Shown: positions 36,090 through 44,935 of the stretch, piece after piece | Position numbering within the stretch: the stretch's first letter is position 1 | Layout of the letters: every line of letters begins with the position of its first letter | Assembly (NCBI GenBank): GCA_964370855.1 | Contig: CAYJMF010000001.1 | Span: 176,599-240,598 of the forward strand | Direction: 5' to 3' | DNA from: JAKLKS01 sp964370855 | GTDB lineage: Bacteria; Planctomycetota; JAJSAM01; JAKLKS01 | DNA length: 64,000 bases | Position numbers and translations under genes: made by a program | The notes under the pieces: generated by a model | Database searches by the model: none | What the model was told of the DNA's origin: nothing | Seen by the model: the letters and a program-made list of their open reading frames with translations, nothing else

Positions 36090-38441
36090 GTGATCCTCGA
36101 ACGGCTCCGTCAGGCTCGACGTCGCGGCCCCTCCGGCGGGGCCCGGAGGCGGGTGGTTCCCTCCGCCGCCCTCCTCCTGCCGCTCCTCCTGTCCCAGTGC
36201 GCGGCGCCCGCTCCGGTTCCGCCCGCTCCGCGGGGCGCCTCCTGCCGCGGCCGCGTCCTCCGGGCCCTCGACCTCCGCCCCGTGCCGGGGGCGAAGGTCG
36301 CGGTGTCCGATACGGAGAGCGCCACCCTGACCGCGGCCAACGGGAGTTTCCTCCTGGAGGGGCTTCCGCCCGGGCGCCGGGACCTCGTCGTGAGTCCCGC
36401 GGACCACGTGGAGGAATCCGTCGGGATCGCGCTCCGCGAAGGGCGGGAGACGACGCGGGACGTGTTCGTGCGGGAGGGCGCGGTCCTCGAGGGCCGCGTC
36501 CTCGACGAGGAGGGGAACCCCGTCGCCGGGGCGCGGGTGGAGGGCTGCGGGGGGACCTTCGCCCTCGGCGACCCGGACGGGAGGTTCCTCCTCCGGGGGC
36601 AGGATCCCGATCCCTGGTGGCCCACGGAGATCCGGGCCTTCGCGGCCGGGTTCCGGGACGGGCAGGAGGACGTGCACGTCCGGCCGGGCTTCCCCCGCCT
36701 CCACCTGGACTTCACGCTCGAACGGGTCCGGCCGTGGCGGATGGAGGGCCGCGTCCTCCGGGAGGGCCTGCCCGTTCCGGGGGCCGCAGTCAGGGCGGAG
36801 AACCTGGAACGGCGCCGCTTCCTCACGGGGCCGGTGGTCGCCGACGCATCGGGGACCTTCCGGCTGGAGAGCGACGAGGAGGGCGACCCCCTGCGGGTCG
36901 TCGCCCTGGAGGACGGGCAGGTCGTCGGAGAATCCCGTCCCGCCCGCCCCGTGCGCGGCGACGTGACCCGGGAGGTCGATGTGCACCTGTGGAGGACCCG
37001 GACGCTCAAGGGCGTCGTCCGGGACCGGGAGGGGGCGCCCCTCCCGAAGGCGAGCGTCCGCGCCTATCCCCTCCGGGAGGCCGGCGGGGCCGTGGAGGAC
37101 GGCGAGGAGAATCCTCCCCGATTCCGGATGGATGCGGAGGCCGACGGATCCGGCGCCTTCCGCCTCCACCTCCTCCCCGGACGGTGGGCCCTCGAGGCCG
37201 CCGGCGGCCGGCACCCGGACTTCACGGGAGCCGGGACCGTCGAGATCCCCGCCGACGGCCCGCTCCCCGGGCGGGACATCGTCCTCAAGGCCATTCCCCC
37301 GCCGGGGGCCACCCTCGCGGGCAGGATCGTGGACGAGGAGGGAGCGCCGGTGGAAGGTGCGTACGTGGGCGGCGTCACCACGGACGCGGAGGGGAGGTTC
37401 CTGCTGGAGGGGCTGGTCAAGGGGGAGGCGGACGCCATTCCCGTCTTCAGGACGGGATTCCTCGGCGGGTTCATGCGCTGGTCCCCCTCGGATCCGCCGA
37501 CGGGGGATTTCGTCCTCGAGCGCGGGTCCACGTTGCGCGGCACGGTGCTCCTCCCCGACGGGGCGACCCCGGCACGCTCCTTCGAAGTGTCGGTCTTCGA
37601 CGACGAGGGGAGGGACGGGGCCCTCTTCGGCGGGACCCACGCCTTCCCCGATAGGAGCTTCGGTTTCGTGGATCTTCCCGTGCGGCGGAGCGTCAATGCC
37701 CGGGACGGGCGCTTCGAGATCTCCGGCCTCGACGACGGCGTCGTCGCGGTGGTCGTCCGCTCCGGGGACCTGATCGCGCCCATGGTCCGGGGCTTCAGGA
37801 TCCAACGGGGGGAGGACCCGGAGGAGCTCCACCTGCGGCTCGAGCCGGGGCCGGTCCTCGCGGTGGAGGTCCTCGATGGCGGCGGGAAACCGGCGCCGGG
37901 GCTGGAAGTGGAACTGCGCAGCCACAGCCCCGACGACGAGATGGGGTTCCGGGGTGGCGACGGAGTGATCACTTTCGCATCGACGGATGAAGCCGGCCGC
38001 GCGGAGTTCCGCGTCCTCCAGGAGGATCCCTGCTGGGTCGTCCTCGGAAACGGGCGCGGAACCGACCTGGCCGGGAGGAAGGTGGTCGTCCCGCCCCGGG
38101 GAACGACGCGGGTCGTGATGACCCTGCCGGGGACCGGACTCCTGCGACTGGAGGCCGTGGTCGGGGAGGGGGGCGAAGAGGCGGCCGCGGGCGGCGTGCA
38201 CCTCGAGTTCCTCGACGAGGAGGGGGATGTCCGTTCCGTCCTCCGGCACCGGCCCGACGGCTGGGAGGAGGAGTACCGGCTCGACTCCCCGGCTCCCGGC
38301 CCCGGCCACGCGTGGCCGGGGATCGCCGAGGGCGCCTACCGCGCCGCCGTCTTCGCCGACGGCTGCGCGCCCGCCGAGATCCGCTTCACGATCCGCCGCG
38401 GAGAGATCACCCCCGTCCGCGTGACCTTGAACCGGAAGTAG
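36090..38441 (+). CDS. Carboxypeptidase-regulatory-like lipoprotein B
   Basis: The protein has 783 residues, starting at GTG 36090 (the only in-frame start before the signal). The signal peptide ends LLLSQC, a lipobox at Cys38. Its first domain GRVLRALDLRPVPGAKV closely matches lipoprotein A. About eight further beta-sandwich repeats follow, with GRVLDEEGNPVAGARV and DGRFLL(R/E)G motifs. The final 80 residues include RRGEITPVRVTLNRK. No catalytic site is apparent. Lipoproteins A and B probably arose by duplication together with the flanking palindromes. Confidence 0.8.
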   Translation: MILERLRQARRRGPSGGARRRVVPSAALLLPLLLSQCAAPAPVPPAPRGASCRGRVLRALDLRPVPGAKVAVSDTESATLTAANGSFLLEGLPPGRRDLVVSPADHVEESVGIALREGRETTRDVFVREGAVLEGRVLDEEGNPVAGARVEGCGGTFALGDPDGRFLLRGQDPDPWWPTEIRAFAAGFRDGQEDVHVRPGFPRLHLDFTLERVRPWRMEGRVLREGLPVPGAAVRAENLERRRFLTGPVVADASGTFRLESDEEGDPLRVVALEDGQVVGESRPARPVRGDVTREVDVHLWRTRTLKGVVRDREGAPLPKASVRAYPLREAGGAVEDGEENPPRFRMDAEADGSGAFRLHLLPGRWALEAAGGRHPDFTGAGTVEIPADGPLPGRDIVLKAIPPPGATLAGRIVDEEGAPVEGAYVGGVTTDAEGRFLLEGLVKGEADAIPVFRTGFLGGFMRWSPSDPPTGDFVLERGSTLRGTVLLPDGATPARSFEVSVFDDEGRDGALFGGTHAFPDRSFGFVDLPVRRSVNARDGRFEISGLDDGVVAVVVRSGDLIAPMVRGFRIQRGEDPEELHLRLEPGPVLAVEVLDGGGKPAPGLEVELRSHSPDDEMGFRGGDGVITFASTDEAGRAEFRVLQEDPCWVVLGNGRGTDLAGRKVVVPPRGTTRVVMTLPGTGLLRLEAVVGEGGEEAAAGGVHLEFLDEEGDVRSVLRHRPDGWEEEYRLDSPAPGPGHAWPGIAEGAYRAAVFADGCAPAEIRFTIRRGEITPVRVTLNRK

Positions 38442-38445
38442 AAGA

Positions 38446-38474
38446 GGGGACGCGCACCGCTTCTCTTCCCCGCC
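38446..38474. repeat. Solo arm of the GGGGACG element
   Basis: GGGGACGCGCACCGCTTCTC, followed by TTCCCCGCC, matches the start of copy 5-type elements just after the TAG at 38439-38441. There is no right arm. The remnant shows the same position right after a stop codon. Confidence 0.65.
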
Positions 38475-38510
38475 TAGAATGGTCGTGACCGGACCGGCAA
38501 GGGAGAACCC

Positions 38511-40508
38511 ATGGGGTTTCGCCACCGCCAGGGAAGCGCTCTCCTCGTCCTCGGACTCCTCTCCATCGCCGTTCCCCCCGGCACCTCCTCCCTCGCCGGC
38601 CAGGACGCGCCTCCCCCGGCCCCGCCCGCACCCGTGGAGGAGCTCGCCGCCCGGGTGAACCGGGCCATCGACGGCGGCGTCGCCTGGGTCCGGAAGAGCC
38701 AGCGGGAGGACGGCTCCTTCGCGTACCGCCTGGATGCGTCCGGGACCCATGCTCCGCCGCCGAGCGGGGACATGAAGCCGATGGACCAGAGCTGGGCGGG
38801 AGGTCCCTGGCAGACAGGGGCCAACGCCCTCGCCCTCTACGCCCTCGCCGCCTGCGAGGTCCCTCCCGACGACCCCGCCTTCGTCCTCGGGGTGAAGCGG
38901 GTCCGCGCGGACTGGGACGGACGCCGGGCCTCCTCCTTCATGGGCAGCGGCGACGGGATCTCCACCTACTACGTCTCCCTCACCCTGCTCGCCCTTGATG
39001 CCGCCTGGAACCGGTCCACCGCGCCCATGGGCAAGGGCCCCCCGCCGCCCCCCGCGGGCAAGCCCGGGGGGAGGAAGCCGAAGAAGGGGCCGCCGGTCCC
39101 CGCCGAGGTCACCGCCTGGGCCGCCGAACTCGTGGACTGGCTGCGCGCCGCCCAGGACCCCGGCAAGGAGGGGTGGAACCGGGCCCCCTGGAACCGAGGG
39201 GGCTTCCCGATCCCCGGCGACCCGCCGCCGGACGGGGGGAAGCGAAAGAAGAAGCCCCCGAAGAGGGGCGAGCCTCCACCGAGCCTCCCCGTCCCGACGG
39301 GGAAGACCCCGTCCTTCGAGGACGGCGGGGGCTTCAGCTACGAGAGCCCCATCCACCGGTCCAGCGGATACCACGACCACAGCAACTCCCAGTTCGCCTA
39401 CCTCGGCCTCAAGGCCGCCTCCCGCCTGGGAGTGAAGGTCCCCGACGACGTCTGGATCCGCGGGCTCCGGCACTTCCTCGCCGCGCAGGAAGCGGACGGT
39501 CCGGAGGTCTCTCGCGTCGAAGCGCCGGGGGCCGTCGACCCGGCGCCGCGGAGGAAGGGCGCCGACCCGGTCACCGTGGCGGCGGAACGGGTGATGGACC
39601 GGGCCCGCGGGTGGACCTACATGTGCCGGGGATCGGACGGCAAGGCCGGCGCCCCCTCCTTCGGAGAGAGGGTGACCGCCGCCATGGCCGCCGGCGGGGT
39701 CTCGACGCTGGTCCTCTGCCGGAGCGAGCTCGAGGGGGTGAAGGCGTTCACCCCGGATCTCCGGGAGCGGACGGAGCGGGCCATCCGCGACGGCCTCGCC
39801 TGGCTCGCGCTCCACTTCGACGACGGCGCGCGACCCGAGGGCCCCCGTACGCCCCCCGGCATGGAGGACATGAGCGACATCCGGGACGGCTTCGGCGACT
39901 TCTACTACGCCTACGGCCTCGAGCGCGCCTGCATCCTCGGCGGCGTGCAGCGGGTGGGCGCGCGGGACTGGTACGAGGAGGGGGCGCGGCTCATCGTGGA
40001 GCGGGTGCGCGGCGACGGATCCATCATCGGGAAGAACCGGAACAACGGAAACGGGACCGATCTCTTCGACACCTGCTTCGCCCTGCTCTTCCTGAAGAGG
40101 GCGCTCTTCCGGATGGAGCGGGCCGTGGCGACTCCCGCCGACACGGGCCTCGTCCTCGACGGGGCGGCCGACCTCGCCGAGGCGGGCTTCGCGGACCTCT
40201 TCGGGGCGGTCTTCCGCCGGTTCGCATCGGGTGACGCCGCCGCCCGCGGCGAGCGGGCCGCGGACTTCGTGCGGATGGGGCCGCGGAGCCTCCCGCTCCT
40301 CGTCGCCCGCCTCGGCGACGACGACCGCGAAGCCCGCGCCGCCGCCCTGGAGGCCCTGGAGCGCACCACCGGCGAGACCCGCGGCTTCAACCCCGACGGC
40401 ACGCCGGAGGCCCGCGCCGCGGCCGCCGCCCGCTGGGAGGAGTGGTGGTCCCTGCGCGGGGCCCGCGTCGAGGCGGACGAAGCCTCGGGTCGCTTCGTGG
40501 AGAACTGA
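38511..40508 (+). CDS. Terpene-cyclase-like alpha/alpha-barrel protein with HEAT-like tail
   Basis: The protein has 665 residues. A signal peptide (about 1-30, ending SLAGQDA) is followed by RAIDGGVAWVRKSQREDGSF and later ALYALAACEVP, typical of the alpha/alpha toroid seen in prenyltransferases, squalene cyclases and thioester proteins. Two Pro/Lys-rich linkers (about 178-200 and 235-260) split the barrel. A later repeat GDFYYAYGLERACILGG resembles the closing helices. The C-terminal 80 residues, with FVRMGPRSLPLLVARLGDDDREARAAALEAL, look HEAT-like. No DxDD or QxxDGSW cyclase motif is complete, so enzyme activity is doubtful. Likely extracytoplasmic. Confidence 0.7.
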   Translation: MGFRHRQGSALLVLGLLSIAVPPGTSSLAGQDAPPPAPPAPVEELAARVNRAIDGGVAWVRKSQREDGSFAYRLDASGTHAPPPSGDMKPMDQSWAGGPWQTGANALALYALAACEVPPDDPAFVLGVKRVRADWDGRRASSFMGSGDGISTYYVSLTLLALDAAWNRSTAPMGKGPPPPPAGKPGGRKPKKGPPVPAEVTAWAAELVDWLRAAQDPGKEGWNRAPWNRGGFPIPGDPPPDGGKRKKKPPKRGEPPPSLPVPTGKTPSFEDGGGFSYESPIHRSSGYHDHSNSQFAYLGLKAASRLGVKVPDDVWIRGLRHFLAAQEADGPEVSRVEAPGAVDPAPRRKGADPVTVAAERVMDRARGWTYMCRGSDGKAGAPSFGERVTAAMAAGGVSTLVLCRSELEGVKAFTPDLRERTERAIRDGLAWLALHFDDGARPEGPRTPPGMEDMSDIRDGFGDFYYAYGLERACILGGVQRVGARDWYEEGARLIVERVRGDGSIIGKNRNNGNGTDLFDTCFALLFLKRALFRMERAVATPADTGLVLDGAADLAEAGFADLFGAVFRRFASGDAAARGERAADFVRMGPRSLPLLVARLGDDDREARAAALEALERTTGETRGFNPDGTPEARAAAAARWEEWWSLRGARVEADEASGRFVEN

Positions 40509-40524
40509 AAAGGGAACTGAAAAG

Positions 40525-40631
40525 GGGACGCGCACCACTTTTCACCTTTCCGCGGACGACGCCCGGCGGCGGAAACCCGGTTGCCGGTTTCCCTCCGAAA
40601 CCGCGGAAAGTGGAAAGTGGTGCGCGTCCCC
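40525..40631. repeat. GGGGACG palindrome copy 6 (GCGCACC subtype)
   Basis: A 107-bp palindrome, nearly the same as copy 5: GGGGACGCGCACCACTTTTC at the left, GTGGTGCGCGTCCCC at the right, and the same central GGCGGAAACCCGGTTGCCGG. It lies 16 bp after the TGA at 40506-40508 and 86 bp before the next gene. Confidence 0.9.
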
Positions 40632-40717
40632 ATTCAGTTTCCGTGACTTCGGGGAAGGAGTGTGGACGGGGGACCCCTCATTCGCTACGCTCCCCCCGAA
40701 GGATGAGGAGGGCTCCC

Positions 40718-41716
40718 ATGGCCACCGTTTGCATGAAGTGCGGAAACCCGATGGACCCGGCCGCCGGTGGGGGTTCTTCCGACATCTGCCCGGCCTGCCG
40801 GGCGGCCCCCGCCGCGAAGGACGCCGCACCCCGCGCCCCGTCCTTCGCCCCCGCACCGCGCACCGCGCGCCGCTTCGCGGCGCCACGGCCCGCCGCGGAA
40901 TCCGGCGCCCACCTCCGCGAGCGGCCCGCGAACCTCGCCATCGGCGAGGTCTTCGGCCAGTCCCTCTCCCTCTGGAGCGGGGACCTCGGCCCCTTCCTCC
41001 TGCTGACCGTGATCGTCTACCTGCCCCTCATCCTCTACACCCTGTGGATGGTCTACGTCGGGCCGGAGACGGTGACCGTGAAGCAGGCGGACGTCTACAA
41101 CAAGGTCACCCAGTACGGGGGCATCCTCTTCAACTCCCTCGTCACGGCGGTCGTGGTCTTCCGGGTCTTCGAGAGGCTCCGCGGGAAGAGCCCCCCCATC
41201 GAGGAGACCGTCCGGAAGGGGCTCGGGCGCCTCCTGCCCGCGACGTGGACCGCCATCCTCTCCGCCGTCCTCGGGGCGGCCCCCATGGTGCCGGGGTTGG
41301 TCATCCTCAACACCGCGGGGCGGGACACCGGCGCCGGGACGATGGCACTCGGCGGCATCCTGGCCATCGGCGGCACCATCCTGAGCATCATCGTCTTCAC
41401 CTCCCTCTACGTCGGCGTCGCCGCCTCCGTGGTGGAGGGGTGCAACGGCTGGCCCGCCCTCAAGCGGAGCCTCGCGCTGACGAAGGGCTCCCGTTCCCGC
41501 ATCTTCTCCATCCTCTTCCTGTTCGGGATCTTCGGGGCCGTCTTCGGCGCCGTGGTCGGGAACTTCGCGCCCTGGAGGGCCAACCTGGTCCTGATGCAGG
41601 GCTACGTCCTCCTGATCGCCTCCCTGTCGGCGGTCTTCGCCACGGTGATCTACTACCGCCTCCGGTCCGCGAAGGAGGGCATCAACATCGAGGACCTGGC
41701 GGGGATCTTCGACTAG
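40718..41716 (+). CDS. Zinc-ribbon membrane protein, YciC-like
   Basis: The protein has 332 residues. Cys5/Cys8 (CMKC) and Cys24/Cys27 (CPAC) form a zinc ribbon. A proline-rich linker leads to several hydrophobic spans and the segment FGQSLSLWSGDLGPFLLLTVI, typical of a YciC-like or glycerophosphoryl diester esterase-type membrane domain. The segment GCNGWPALKRSLALTKG matches this membrane domain. The ATG at 40718 has GAGGAGGG upstream, and an in-frame ATG at 40703 is less likely. Its TAG and the TAG of the convergent RDD gene overlap on the palindrome CTAG (41713-41716). Confidence 0.7.
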   Translation: MATVCMKCGNPMDPAAGGGSSDICPACRAAPAAKDAAPRAPSFAPAPRTARRFAAPRPAAESGAHLRERPANLAIGEVFGQSLSLWSGDLGPFLLLTVIVYLPLILYTLWMVYVGPETVTVKQADVYNKVTQYGGILFNSLVTAVVVFRVFERLRGKSPPIEETVRKGLGRLLPATWTAILSAVLGAAPMVPGLVILNTAGRDTGAGTMALGGILAIGGTILSIIVFTSLYVGVAASVVEGCNGWPALKRSLALTKGSRSRIFSILFLFGIFGAVFGAVVGNFAPWRANLVLMQGYVLLIASLSAVFATVIYYRLRSAKEGINIEDLAGIFD

Positions 41717-42618
41717 CGGGCGCGCCGACCGGGCCGGACCTCCGACTTCCGCTCCTTGCGATCCCCCATGAGGAGGCGGCCCTCGAGATGGGCCCGCTGC
41801 GCGTCGTAGAAGGCCTGCAGGAACGCCCGGGCGGGCATCTCCGGCGGCTCCCCCTCCCACCGGATCTTCCGGAGGATCCGGTCGCGGATGACCCGCAGCC
41901 CCTGCGGATCGGGGGACGGGGTCCGCAGGATCTCCTCCAGGGTCTGGAGCTCGTAGATCCCGTAGATCCCCAGCTGCTCCCGGGTGAAGGCGACCTCCCG
42001 CGCCGCCGCCCGGGCGGCGGGGCGGGCGCTGAGATCCTGGAGGAGGACCGACTGCGGCGCGCGCACCACCAGGGTCCCCGCCACCATGTCGCCCACCCGC
42101 ATGCGGTCCCGGTTGAAGAGCGGCATGAGGGCGAGGACGACGAGCCATCCCCCCGCGAGCCCGCGCGCCCAGCCCGGGGCGTCGGGGAAGAGCGCCTGCG
42201 GGGCCAGCAGGAAGATGGCGGGGAGGAAGACCTCCACCTCGCGGGTGAGGTTGCGGGCGAGCACCGCCTCGGCGGTGAGCGGCCCCCCCCGCCGGTCCAC
42301 CACCCGCAGCCCGTGGGAGCGCTTCCCCGGGGTCGTCCCGCGGCGGCGGATCTCGAACCAGACGAAGTAGCCGTGGCGGAGGAGGAAGACCCCGATGAAG
42401 AGGAGGGAGGCGGTGACGGGGGACCCCCGGAGGGAGACGTCCAGGAGGGCGAGGAGGACCGCCAGCAGGACGACGGCCAGGATGAGGACGAAGAGGTCCG
42501 TCAGGAAGGCCCCGGCCCGCTCCACGGCGGGGGCGATCTCGAAGCGGAGGGGGACCCCCTCGGGGGTGACGATCTCCCGGATCCGGGGCGTCGCGCGGAC
42601 GGAGAGGGGGATCCTCAA
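41713..42618 (-). CDS. RDD family membrane protein
   Basis: The protein has 301 residues. Hydrophobic helices at about 35-60, 70-90 and 125-165. The RDD-type signature is seen in ERAGAFLTDLFVLI and RRGTTPGKRSHGLRVVD, followed by DRMRVGDMVAGTLVVR. RDD proteins are often transport-related, with roles poorly defined. The C-terminal 90 residues (EQLGIYGIYELQTLEEIL) are a soluble tail. The TTG start overlaps the stop of the SpoIIM-like gene (TTGA). It is the last gene of the MoxR operon. Confidence 0.75.
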   Translation of the reverse strand: MRIPLSVRATPRIREIVTPEGVPLRFEIAPAVERAGAFLTDLFVLILAVVLLAVLLALLDVSLRGSPVTASLLFIGVFLLRHGYFVWFEIRRRGTTPGKRSHGLRVVDRRGGPLTAEAVLARNLTREVEVFLPAIFLLAPQALFPDAPGWARGLAGGWLVVLALMPLFNRDRMRVGDMVAGTLVVRAPQSVLLQDLSARPAARAAAREVAFTREQLGIYGIYELQTLEEILRTPSPDPQGLRVIRDRILRKIRWEGEPPEMPARAFLQAFYDAQRAHLEGRLLMGDRKERKSEVRPGRRAR

Positions 42619-43619
42619 CCCCGTTCCCTCCCCGAGAGGAGGAACCAGGACGCGAGGCAGGCGGCGGAGACCAGGGCGAGCCCCAGCCGGAGGGTGATGT
42701 CGTGGATCGTCTGGCGGAAGATCCCCTCCACGAGGCCCGCGAAGAGGAAGAGCACCACCGTCCCCGCGAGGAGCGCACCGGCCTCCCGCCCGGCGCGGGC
42801 CATGTTGGCGAGGCGCGTGCGCACCCCGGGGAAGACGAGGGCCTGCCCGAGGGCGAGCCCGCCGGCCCCGCAGAGCGCGACGGCGGTCAGCTCCGCGATC
42901 CCGTGGGGAAGGAGCCAGCCCCAGAACTCGAGCCCCATGCTCCGCCCGTGGTAGAGGGCGGCGAAGGCCCCGACGACGAGGCCGTTGGAGAACATCAGGA
43001 AGAAGACCGGGATCCCGGCGAGGAAGCCGAGGGAGAAGCAGAGGATCCCGACCCGCACGTTGTGGGTGAACAGGAAGGAGGCGAAGGCCTGGAGCTCCCC
43101 CGCCGAGGCGCCGGCCCCGCCGTAGAGCGCCTCGCGGAGGTCGTCGTCGGAGGCCGCGGGATCCCGGCCGTCGGCCAGGTCCGCGGCGACGATGCCGTAG
43201 AAGCGGTCGGGGTCGTGGCGCACGAGGAAGAAGCCCGCCACGGCCCCGAGGACGAGGAAGGCGGCCGCGAGCGCGAGGTGCGGGGCGAAGCGGCGCACCA
43301 GCCGCGGGAAGGTCCCCCGCAGGAACTCCGCCACCGCCGCGGCCGGGCTCGCCTTGGGGGCGTAGACGGCGAAGTAGGCCCTGGCCGCCAGGGACTCCAG
43401 GTACTCCACGGCGTTGCGGTCGAGGGAGACGGAGCGGGCGACGGCGAGGGAGGAGAGGGCGGCGCGGTAGAGGACGGGGAGCCGCGCGAGCTGGTCCGGG
43501 TCCAGGGCGGCGATGCCGGACTTCTCCACCCGGACGAGGAGGGCCTCCAGCTCGCGCCAGGAGCGCTCCCGCTCGCGGCGGAACTCGAGGCTGTGCTGGG
43601 CGAAGACGGCGCGCGCCAT
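42615..43619 (-). CDS. Stage II sporulation protein M-like (DUF95) membrane protein
   Basis: The protein has 334 residues. A soluble helical N-terminus (about 1-115, LEFRRERERSWRELEALLVRVEK) precedes hydrophobic segments beginning LALAAAFLVLGAVAGFFLV. The family motif FLFTHNVRVGILCFSLGFLAG followed by WGWLLPHGIAELTAV is present. These proteins are found with MoxR/DUF58 operons in non-sporulating bacteria. The ATG at 43617-43619 overlaps the preceding stop by one base (TGATG). Confidence 0.8.
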   Translation of the reverse strand: MARAVFAQHSLEFRRERERSWRELEALLVRVEKSGIAALDPDQLARLPVLYRAALSSLAVARSVSLDRNAVEYLESLAARAYFAVYAPKASPAAAVAEFLRGTFPRLVRRFAPHLALAAAFLVLGAVAGFFLVRHDPDRFYGIVAADLADGRDPAASDDDLREALYGGAGASAGELQAFASFLFTHNVRVGILCFSLGFLAGIPVFFLMFSNGLVVGAFAALYHGRSMGLEFWGWLLPHGIAELTAVALCGAGGLALGQALVFPGVRTRLANMARAGREAGALLAGTVVLFLFAGLVEGIFRQTIHDITLRLGLALVSAACLASWFLLSGRERG

Positions 43620-44935
43620 CAGACCCGCTCCTTGCGCTTGAGCTCGAGGTAGCGGTTGAGCAGGGCGACGGGGGCGAGGTCGGGGGGGGCGTCGAGGCAG
43701 GAGACGCCCCGGCGGCGGAGGCGGCGCAGGACCAGCTCCCGGTCCCGCACGAGGGTGGAGGCGACCACGGCCCGGTGGAGCGTCCCGAGATCGCGGGGCT
43801 CCTCCGCCGCGAGGGCCGCCACCCCGGGATCCCGCAGGGCCACGAAGAGGACGACGTGGCGGGCCGACATGCGGGCGAGGTTGTCCTCCATGAGCCGGGC
43901 GGCGATGCCGTCGGCGAAGTCGGTGAAGACCACCACCAGGGAGCGGCGGTGGAGGCGCATCTGGAGATCCGTGAGGCCGACGGAGAAGTTGGTCTCCTCC
44001 GTCGTGTACTCGATCTCCGCGGTGCGGGCCTGGAGTGTGCGGAAGGCCCCGAGCCCCGCCGCCGGGGGCATGAACCCGCGCACCTTCCCGTCGAAGGTGA
44101 ACAGGCCGACGAGGTCCCCCGTCCGGACGCAGGAGTAGGCGAGCAGCAGCGCCGCCGTGACGGCGTGGTCGAGGCGGGGGATGCCTCCGAGGGGCTCGCA
44201 CATGAGCCGCCCCGTGTCCACGGCGACGATCACCTGGTGGTTGCGCTCCGCCCGGTACTGGCGCACGAGGAGCCGGCGGTGGCGGGCGCTGGCCCTCCAG
44301 GAGAGGGCGCGGGGGTCGAAGCCGGGGACGAACTCCCGGAGGGACTCGAACTCCGAGCCGTCGCCGAGGTAGCGCTCCACCTTCATGCCGCTGCGGAAGT
44401 CGCGCGATCCGAAGAAGCGCAGCGCCGTCTCCCGCACGGCGGCGATGCTCGGGAGGACGGCGACGGAGACGGCGAGGGGGCGCCGCACCTGCCGCCGGAC
44501 GAGCCCGAGGGGGCCCGGCCAGCGCAGCCAGAGCGAGCGGAGGGCGAAGGTGCCGCGTCTGCGCGGACGCAGGGGGATGTCGACGACGGAGGGGGCGCCC
44601 GGGGCGGGGAGGAGGGAGAGGAGCGGGCAGGGCTCCAGCTCCCCGTCCATGTCCACGGCGGCCCGGACCGCGAGGGGCCCCGCCCCGCCCCGCCGCTCCA
44701 CCCGGAGGCGGGCCGCGGCGGAATCACCGATCCCCATGGCCGCCGGGGCCTCGACCTCCCCGTGCACCTCCCCCGGGGGGGCCGCCAGCAGGGCGTCGAG
44801 GCCGGCGAGGGCCGCGACGGCGGCGACCCAGGCGAGCCAGGCCGGCCAGGTCCCCGCGGAGAGGACGGAGGGAAGCACCGCCAGCGGGAGGCCCGCGGCG
44901 AACAGGACCAGGCAGCGCGGCGCGGGGACGATCAT
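43619..44935 (-). CDS. DUF58 family protein with vWA-like domain
   Basis: The protein has 438 residues. Two N-terminal hydrophobic segments (about 7-50) anchor it. The middle contains the DUF58 hallmark GDGSEFESLREFVPGFDPRA followed by LSWRASARHRRLLVRQY. The C-terminal part is vWA-like (IVAVDTGRLM, with an altered MIDAS: the D-x-S-x-S serines are lacking). DUF58 proteins work with MoxR ATPases, probably in assembling envelope or metal-containing complexes. The ATG overlaps the MoxR stop (ATGA). The TGA overlaps the SpoIIM-like start. Confidence 0.85.
   Translation of the reverse strand: MIVPAPRCLVLFAAGLPLAVLPSVLSAGTWPAWLAWVAAVAALAGLDALLAAPPGEVHGEVEAPAAMGIGDSAAARLRVERRGGAGPLAVRAAVDMDGELEPCPLLSLLPAPGAPSVVDIPLRPRRRGTFALRSLWLRWPGPLGLVRRQVRRPLAVSVAVLPSIAAVRETALRFFGSRDFRSGMKVERYLGDGSEFESLREFVPGFDPRALSWRASARHRRLLVRQYRAERNHQVIVAVDTGRLMCEPLGGIPRLDHAVTAALLLAYSCVRTGDLVGLFTFDGKVRGFMPPAAGLGAFRTLQARTAEIEYTTEETNFSVGLTDLQMRLHRRSLVVVFTDFADGIAARLMEDNLARMSARHVVLFVALRDPGVAALAAEEPRDLGTLHRAVVASTLVRDRELVLRRLRRRGVSCLDAPPDLAPVALLNRYLELKRKERV

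Noticed and set aside
32690..37654. Open frame of 1654 codons on the plus strand
   Set aside because: It overlaps the SBBP gene and lipoprotein B in another frame and shows no coding features.
35970..40538. Open frame of 1522 codons on the minus strand
   Set aside because: It is antisense to two supported genes and begins and ends inside palindromes.
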